This document shows positions 16,520 through 19,016 of a DNA stretch of 19,016 bases, piece after piece. The notes beneath the pieces are model-generated. The model made no database searches and had not been told where the DNA came from. It saw nothing but the letters and a program-made list of their open reading frames with translations. The stretch covers positions 1-19,016 of the forward strand of contig CAMPJM010000019.1 of assembly GCA_946886805.1 (NCBI GenBank), in the 5' to 3' direction. The position numbers were made by a program, and so were the translations under genes. This DNA is from an uncultured Flammeovirgaceae bacterium. Lineage in GTDB: Bacteria > Bacteroidota > Bacteroidia > Cytophagales > Cyclobacteriaceae. Position 1 is the stretch's first letter. Each line of letters starts with the position of its first letter.

Positions 16520-16598
16520 CTGCAAATTCTTAGTTTGAATACACCTGCATCAGGAGAATTTAGCCAAGGGGAGGTGTGGGAGGCGTGTAGTCTGGGTC

Positions 16599-17063
16599 TT
16601 AAATGATAGCTATCCTTGAGCCTGAGATGTATTCTTTAATGGATTCTATGCTTAAAAGTTTTTCGCTTTTTTCAGGTTCAAGCTTTATTTCTTTATTTCC
16701 TGTAATCAAGGATTCTAAAGGTATCCCCAAGTACCTGTTTAATAGAGTTATCATTTTCAAGGTCAATGCACGTTTGCCATGTAAAACTTCGGACACCCTT
16801 GTTTTACCTCCAAATAAGGGTGCGACATCAGCCTGTTTCAGGTTCATTTGATCCATTCTAAACTTGATCGCTTCAATTGGGCTTGGGGCTTCAATCGGAT
16901 AATGTTCCTGCTCATACTTTTCTACAAGCAAAGATAGAAGTTCCATTTCTTCACCTTCAGGACTGTCAGGCTCTATCGCATTTTCAGTTCCGTTAATAAG
17001 AGTATAAATACGCTCGCAAGCTTCGCTGTACTCTTGCTCTGTTTTTAATATTTTAGTTTTCAT
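16599..17063 (-). CDS. higA: HigA-type antitoxin with XRE-family helix-turn-helix
   Basis: I prefer the ATG at 17063 (MKTKILKTEQEYSEAC) because that start is typical of the family; an in-frame ATG at 17081 would add six residues and extend the overlap with the toxin. The 154-residue protein has an N-terminal acidic helical region (residues 1-60, EYSEACERIYTLINGTENAI, GEEMELLSLLVEKYE) expected to bind the toxin. An XRE HTH spans about 64-117 (IKFRMDQMNLKQADVAPLFG, KTRVSEVLHGKRALTLKMI). Such proteins neutralise HigB and repress their own operon. The overlap with higB is 11 bases, in the reverse (toxin-first) order typical of higBA. The C-terminal tail of about 35 residues (KEIKLEPEKSEKLLSIESIK) is longer than in minimal members. 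Confidence 0.92.
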   Translation of the reverse strand: MKTKILKTEQEYSEACERIYTLINGTENAIEPDSPEGEEMELLSLLVEKYEQEHYPIEAPSPIEAIKFRMDQMNLKQADVAPLFGGKTRVSEVLHGKRALTLKMITLLNRYLGIPLESLITGNKEIKLEPEKSEKLLSIESIKEYISGSRIAII

Positions 17064-17364
17064 ATCGTACCGTTTTTGCATCTATTTTATCATATTCTTT
17101 ATGTGTTCCGAACCAAACAACAAAGACTATTTTCAACTTATATTCTATGTCAACAATCAGACGGTAATCATTGCCTTTTATGTTGAACACTACCCGCTTT
17201 GAACTTATGATACTGGCATTGCCATACTTTGATTTCAGTTCATTTGTATTGCCCCAGGTTGAGAACCTAACCTCGTAAATCCAAGCTTTTACATCCTCTT
17301 CTGCCTGTTGGTATTTGCTTTCCTTACAATACTCAGTTAAGGTTGACTCTTTTATTATCCTCAT
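17053..17364 (-). CDS. higB: HigB-type mRNA interferase toxin
   Basis: This 103-residue protein matches the HigB_toxin family pattern: MRII start, an A-x-x-x-V-K-A-W helix (EEDVKAWIYEVRFSTWGN), then RVVFNIKGNDYRLIVDIEYK and the diagnostic end VWFGTHKEYDKIDAKTV. HigB toxins cleave mRNA at the ribosome and are held in check by HigA. Key features (FNIxGNxYRL, GTHxEYDxIDA) are intact, so it is probably functional. It is the first gene of the module; the promoter box and palindrome immediately upstream fit autoregulation. Confidence 0.94.
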   Translation of the reverse strand: MRIIKESTLTEYCKESKYQQAEEDVKAWIYEVRFSTWGNTNELKSKYGNASIISSKRVVFNIKGNDYRLIVDIEYKLKIVFVVWFGTHKEYDKIDAKTVRYEN

Positions 17365-17370
17365 ACTTTA

Positions 17371-17378
17371 CAAAGATA
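17371..17378 (-). promoter_or_regulatory. Candidate -7 promoter box of higBA
   Basis: On the minus strand the bases read TATCTTTG, an exact TAnnTTTG match. The last base lies only seven positions before the higB ATG, so a message from here would have almost no 5' leader. Confidence 0.45.
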
Positions 17379-17381
17379 GCA

Positions 17382-17405
17382 AAAGTTACCCTATTTGGTA
17401 ACTTT
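17382..17405. promoter_or_regulatory. Candidate HigA operator palindrome
   Basis: AAAGTTACC (17382-17390) and GGTAACTTT (17397-17405) are perfect 9-base inverted repeats separated by six bases. They abut the -7 box of higBA and cover its upstream promoter region, the expected place for an XRE-type autorepressor. Binding by HigA is inference. Confidence 0.6.
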
Positions 17406-17547
17406 CTAGCTGATTTTTTTAAGTGATATTGATATTGTATCCAAACGTGTTTATAGTCATTGCAACGGATGAATTTTTTGCATTTCCTATCTATTTGTTT
17501 TGCTGGTTTGTTTTTTTTAGATAGTTGCTTGAATTGTCAGGGCACGA

Positions 17548-17619
17548 AAAGGTCTATTTAAACAACAACCGCACTATTCACGGTTGTGCGGCTCACCTCC
17601 CATCTGCCAAGCTTTGATG
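17548..17619. repeat. GGTTGTG hairpin repeat, copy 1 (diverged)
   Basis: It runs from AAAGGTCTATTTAAAC to CAAGCTTTGATG. It aligns with 17913-17987 at its start (AAAGGTCT.TT.AAACAA), centre (GGTTGTG.GGC.C) and end (CCATCT.CCAAG.TTTGATG). The central hairpin of the family has decayed, but another stem, ACAACCG (17565-17571) with CGGTTGT (17581-17587), is present. Confidence 0.7.
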
Positions 17620-17787
17620 TGTGGCTTTAGTGGCGCAACTTTGATATACTATAGCTTAATACTACATTTTGGCACAGATATCTTAAAACAACATCTGCTG
17701 TAGGGAAACAAAACTTCTAAAGGGGCTGCTTACTAAACTTTTGTTCGTTTGGCAAACCTTTTTCAAACTCCTTCTATAATTTGGCAA

Positions 17788-17834
17788 AAGGATTACAAAT
17801 CCTTAATTAAAGCTTCCGGATTGCAAATCCGGAA
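17788..17834. repeat. Hairpin doublet with ACA and GCA loops
   Basis: AAGGATT-ACA-AATCCTT (17788-17804) is followed nine bases later by TTCCGGATT-GCA-AATCCGGAA (17814-17834). Both stems are perfect and unlike each other, but the ATT-nCA-AAT centre is shared. The design is the same as in the doublet at 14561-14605. Confidence 0.75.
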
Positions 17835-17912
17835 AAGCAGAGGCTGCAAATTATGAAGCACAGCGGTGAATTATATACGGTTTATGAGGAAACAATTCAG
17901 GCGGATAAGCGG

Positions 17913-17987
17913 AAAGGTCTGTTCAAACAAGAATTACTCTTTCCATGGTTGTGTGGCACCACACCAACCATCTACCAAGTTTTGATG
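17913..17987. repeat. GGTTGTG hairpin repeat, copy 2
   Basis: It is the best-preserved copy of the family, in the same orientation as 17548-17619. The central hairpin pairs ATGGTTGTGTGG (17945-17956) with CCACACCAACCAT (17959-17971), with a single bulged base. The element ends 22 bases before the stop codon of the convergent-side haloperoxidase gene. Confidence 0.7.
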
Positions 17988-18008
17988 ACAGGACAATACA
18001 AGAACAGC

Positions 18009-19016
18009 CTACCGCCCAGCAACCTTTTCCTCCCCCACCTCTTCCACTCTCTTTATAATCCAGGTGCCTAACTGGCTTCCTTGTTCCTGGCCTTTGATGA
18101 TAGCATCCATAAAGTGAATTCCGCCATAAAGCCTTGACATAGCAGCTTCGTTGGCTGCCTGCCGAAAGGATTCAAATTTCCGTGCCTCAAGGCCATAAGG
18201 TAGCTCGACAGTATCTGTGAAAGCAATATTTTCTCCCAAATAATGGGTGAGTACTTCTGCTGCTGCGGTAGAAATGGTAGAATGGCCACTTAAATATTCA
18301 GGAAAAGGCGGGGTTTGCAGAAAAGGTTTCCAATCCGCATCAATGTGTTTTCTTATGGCAGTTTCCGGACGAATTCTGTTGCTACGAAACTTTTCGTCCC
18401 AACATGCGATAAAACCATCCATCAGGGATATGGCCACAATCGTATTAACTTTCATTGCTTCAGGAAAGCTGAGATTTTGATCTTGCACAACTATACCGGT
18501 GATTCCCATCCAATGAGCACCTGGGGAGATTTTCTTCATTCCCACCATCAGATGACCTTTATCTTGCAGGGCAAAGGGGTTACAATCCCAGAAAGCAGCG
18601 ATTTTCCTGTTTTCTTTGGACAATCCCGATCCTTTTACATACACCTCACGCATCATCTTAAAAAAATGTGACGCTTCATCAGAAGAAAAAGCAACAGGAG
18701 CGACTGGCTTAAACTGATCCGGAGACAATAAGGTAAAAGATCTAATTGAACTAAAATATGGTTCTACGGGGGCAAAATATCCCGGAGGCGTTGGGTACCA
18801 TTTTCCTTCTTCCTCTAAAGGGGTATACAATTTATAAGTGGTTGTCTGATTATATTTATCTGCCTTGGCATAATCAAGAATCCGGGTACTTATAGCCTTT
18901 GCATAAGATAAGGACCCTTCCACAACATCTTCTGCAATGCCGGAATTTAAACATGAGTCTATAAAACTCGCTTGATATTCTGCAATTATGGAACCTGAAG
19001 GTTGAAGTTTAGCGGC
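18009..19016 (-). CDS. Vanadium-dependent haloperoxidase / PAP2-family phosphatase-like protein (5' end outside the window)
   Basis: The frame stays open to the right edge, giving 335 visible residues; a GTG at 18921-18923 could be taken for a start, but the 31 preceding codons are protein-like and in frame. Counting from the first visible codon, the vanadate/phosphate-binding motifs are K209-x6-R216-P (KFRSNRIRP), the SGH motif with catalytic H245 (FPEYLSGHST, where the first position of the usual PSGH is leucine), and S294-R295 with H301 (SRLYGGIHF). The order and spacing fit the vanadium chloro/bromoperoxidase and bacterial PAP2 superfamily. In Bacteroidota such proteins are commonly exported, but the N-terminus is not visible here. 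The reaction could be halide oxidation with H2O2 or phosphate-ester hydrolysis; sequence alone does not decide. Confidence 0.9.
   Translation of the reverse strand, partial: AAKLQPSGSIIAEYQASFIDSCLNSGIAEDVVEGSLSYAKAISTRILDYAKADKYNQTTTYKLYTPLEEEGKWYPTPPGYFAPVEPYFSSIRSFTLLSPDQFKPVAPVAFSSDEASHFFKMMREVYVKGSGLSKENRKIAAFWDCNPFALQDKGHLMVGMKKISPGAHWMGITGIVVQDQNLSFPEAMKVNTIVAISLMDGFIACWDEKFRSNRIRPETAIRKHIDADWKPFLQTPPFPEYLSGHSTISTAAAEVLTHYLGENIAFTDTVELPYGLEARKFESFRQAANEAAMSRLYGGIHFMDAIIKGQEQGSQLGTWIIKRVEEVGEEKVAGR

Larger units (their letters stand above)
16300..16598. other. Spacer between the two toxin-antitoxin modules
   Basis: It holds the candidate promoter of the first module (16321-16328), a small palindrome TACCAC-A-GTGGTA (16370-16382) that could be an operator but lies about 70 bases upstream of the antitoxin start, and the large nested palindrome at 16454-16519. 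I see no gene in it. Confidence 0.6.
17365..18008. other. Repeat-rich spacer between higB and the haloperoxidase gene
   Basis: About 640 bases without a convincing gene. From left to right it contains the higB promoter box and palindrome, copy 1 of the GGTTGTG repeat (17548-17619), an AT-rich stretch where I see nothing, the hairpin doublet (17788-17834), and copy 2 of the repeat (17913-17987). A plus-strand frame at 17853-18071 crosses the repeat and the end of the haloperoxidase gene and is not convincing. The 17945-17971 hairpin lies about 40 bases past the haloperoxidase stop and could act as a weak 3' structure, but it lacks a T-run. Confidence 0.6.

Noticed and set aside
16485..17987. 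GGTTGTG hairpins as integron attC sites
   Set aside because: The imperfect palindromes with a bulged base recall attC, but I see no convincing GTTRRRY/RYYYAAC end pair, the copies do not alternate with single-gene cassettes in one orientation, and there is no integrase.
17853..18071. 72-codon plus-strand frame
   Set aside because: It spans repeat copy 2 and the antisense end of the haloperoxidase gene, and has no protein-like features.
18921..18923. GTG as the true start of the haloperoxidase gene
   Set aside because: The frame is open for 31 protein-like codons to the window edge, so the gene is more likely truncated by the window.
1..19016. tRNA, rRNA, intact insertion sequences or phage genes
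   Set aside because: I looked for cloverleaf-like blocks, transposase motifs and terminal inverted repeats with target duplications, and found none convincing.

Overview
The window reads as a chromosomal segment of a member of the Bacteroidota, most likely a Cytophagales-type organism. The evidence is a SusC/SusD pair with a surface glycan-binding lipoprotein, a hybrid two-component system (HTCS) of the Bacteroidota type, lipoprotein signal peptides followed by SDD/SDDED residues, TAnnTTTG-like promoter boxes instead of a classical -10/-35, AT-rich DNA, and intergenic spacers full of short palindromic repeats. The assignment to Cytophagales is inference; the phylum is well supported.

Layout. 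Bases 1-91 hold the probable C-terminal end of an unrecognised plus-strand gene. Bases 92-837 are non-coding and carry two diverged copies of a ~280-bp repeat. Bases 838-3399 (plus) form a three-gene group: an ECF sigma factor, an overlapping single-span membrane protein that probably serves as its anti-sigma partner, and a predicted outer-membrane beta-barrel protein. It converges on the next locus across a strong bidirectional terminator (3456-3493).

Bases 14044-3506 (minus) hold a polysaccharide-utilisation-type locus: susC-like, susD-like, a surface glycan-binding lipoprotein with TIG-like domains, a terminator, then a 1384-residue HTCS with periplasmic propellers, histidine kinase, receiver and AraC-type DNA-binding domain. 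Together these would bind a glycan at the cell surface, import it through SusC/D, sense it in the periplasm and switch on the locus. No glycoside hydrolase, lyase or sulfatase is visible, so the degrading enzymes must lie elsewhere or are not needed.

Bases 14045-14800 are a long spacer with the susC promoter and a doublet of small hairpins. A GNAT acetyltransferase follows (14801-15379, plus). Bases 15380-18008 form a repeat-rich accessory stretch with two different type II toxin-antitoxin modules, both on the minus strand: an antitoxin/RelE-ParE pair and a HigB/HigA pair. At least three copies of a hairpin-forming repeat and a second hairpin doublet surround them. The window ends inside a vanadium-dependent haloperoxidase/PAP2-family gene (minus) that runs off the right edge.

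The most interesting signals outside genes are two families of short palindromic elements. One has changing, self-complementary stems around a near-constant three-base loop. The other is a GGTTGTGTGG-type hairpin repeat around the toxin-antitoxin modules. Both resemble REP-type elements, but no transposase is present in the window.
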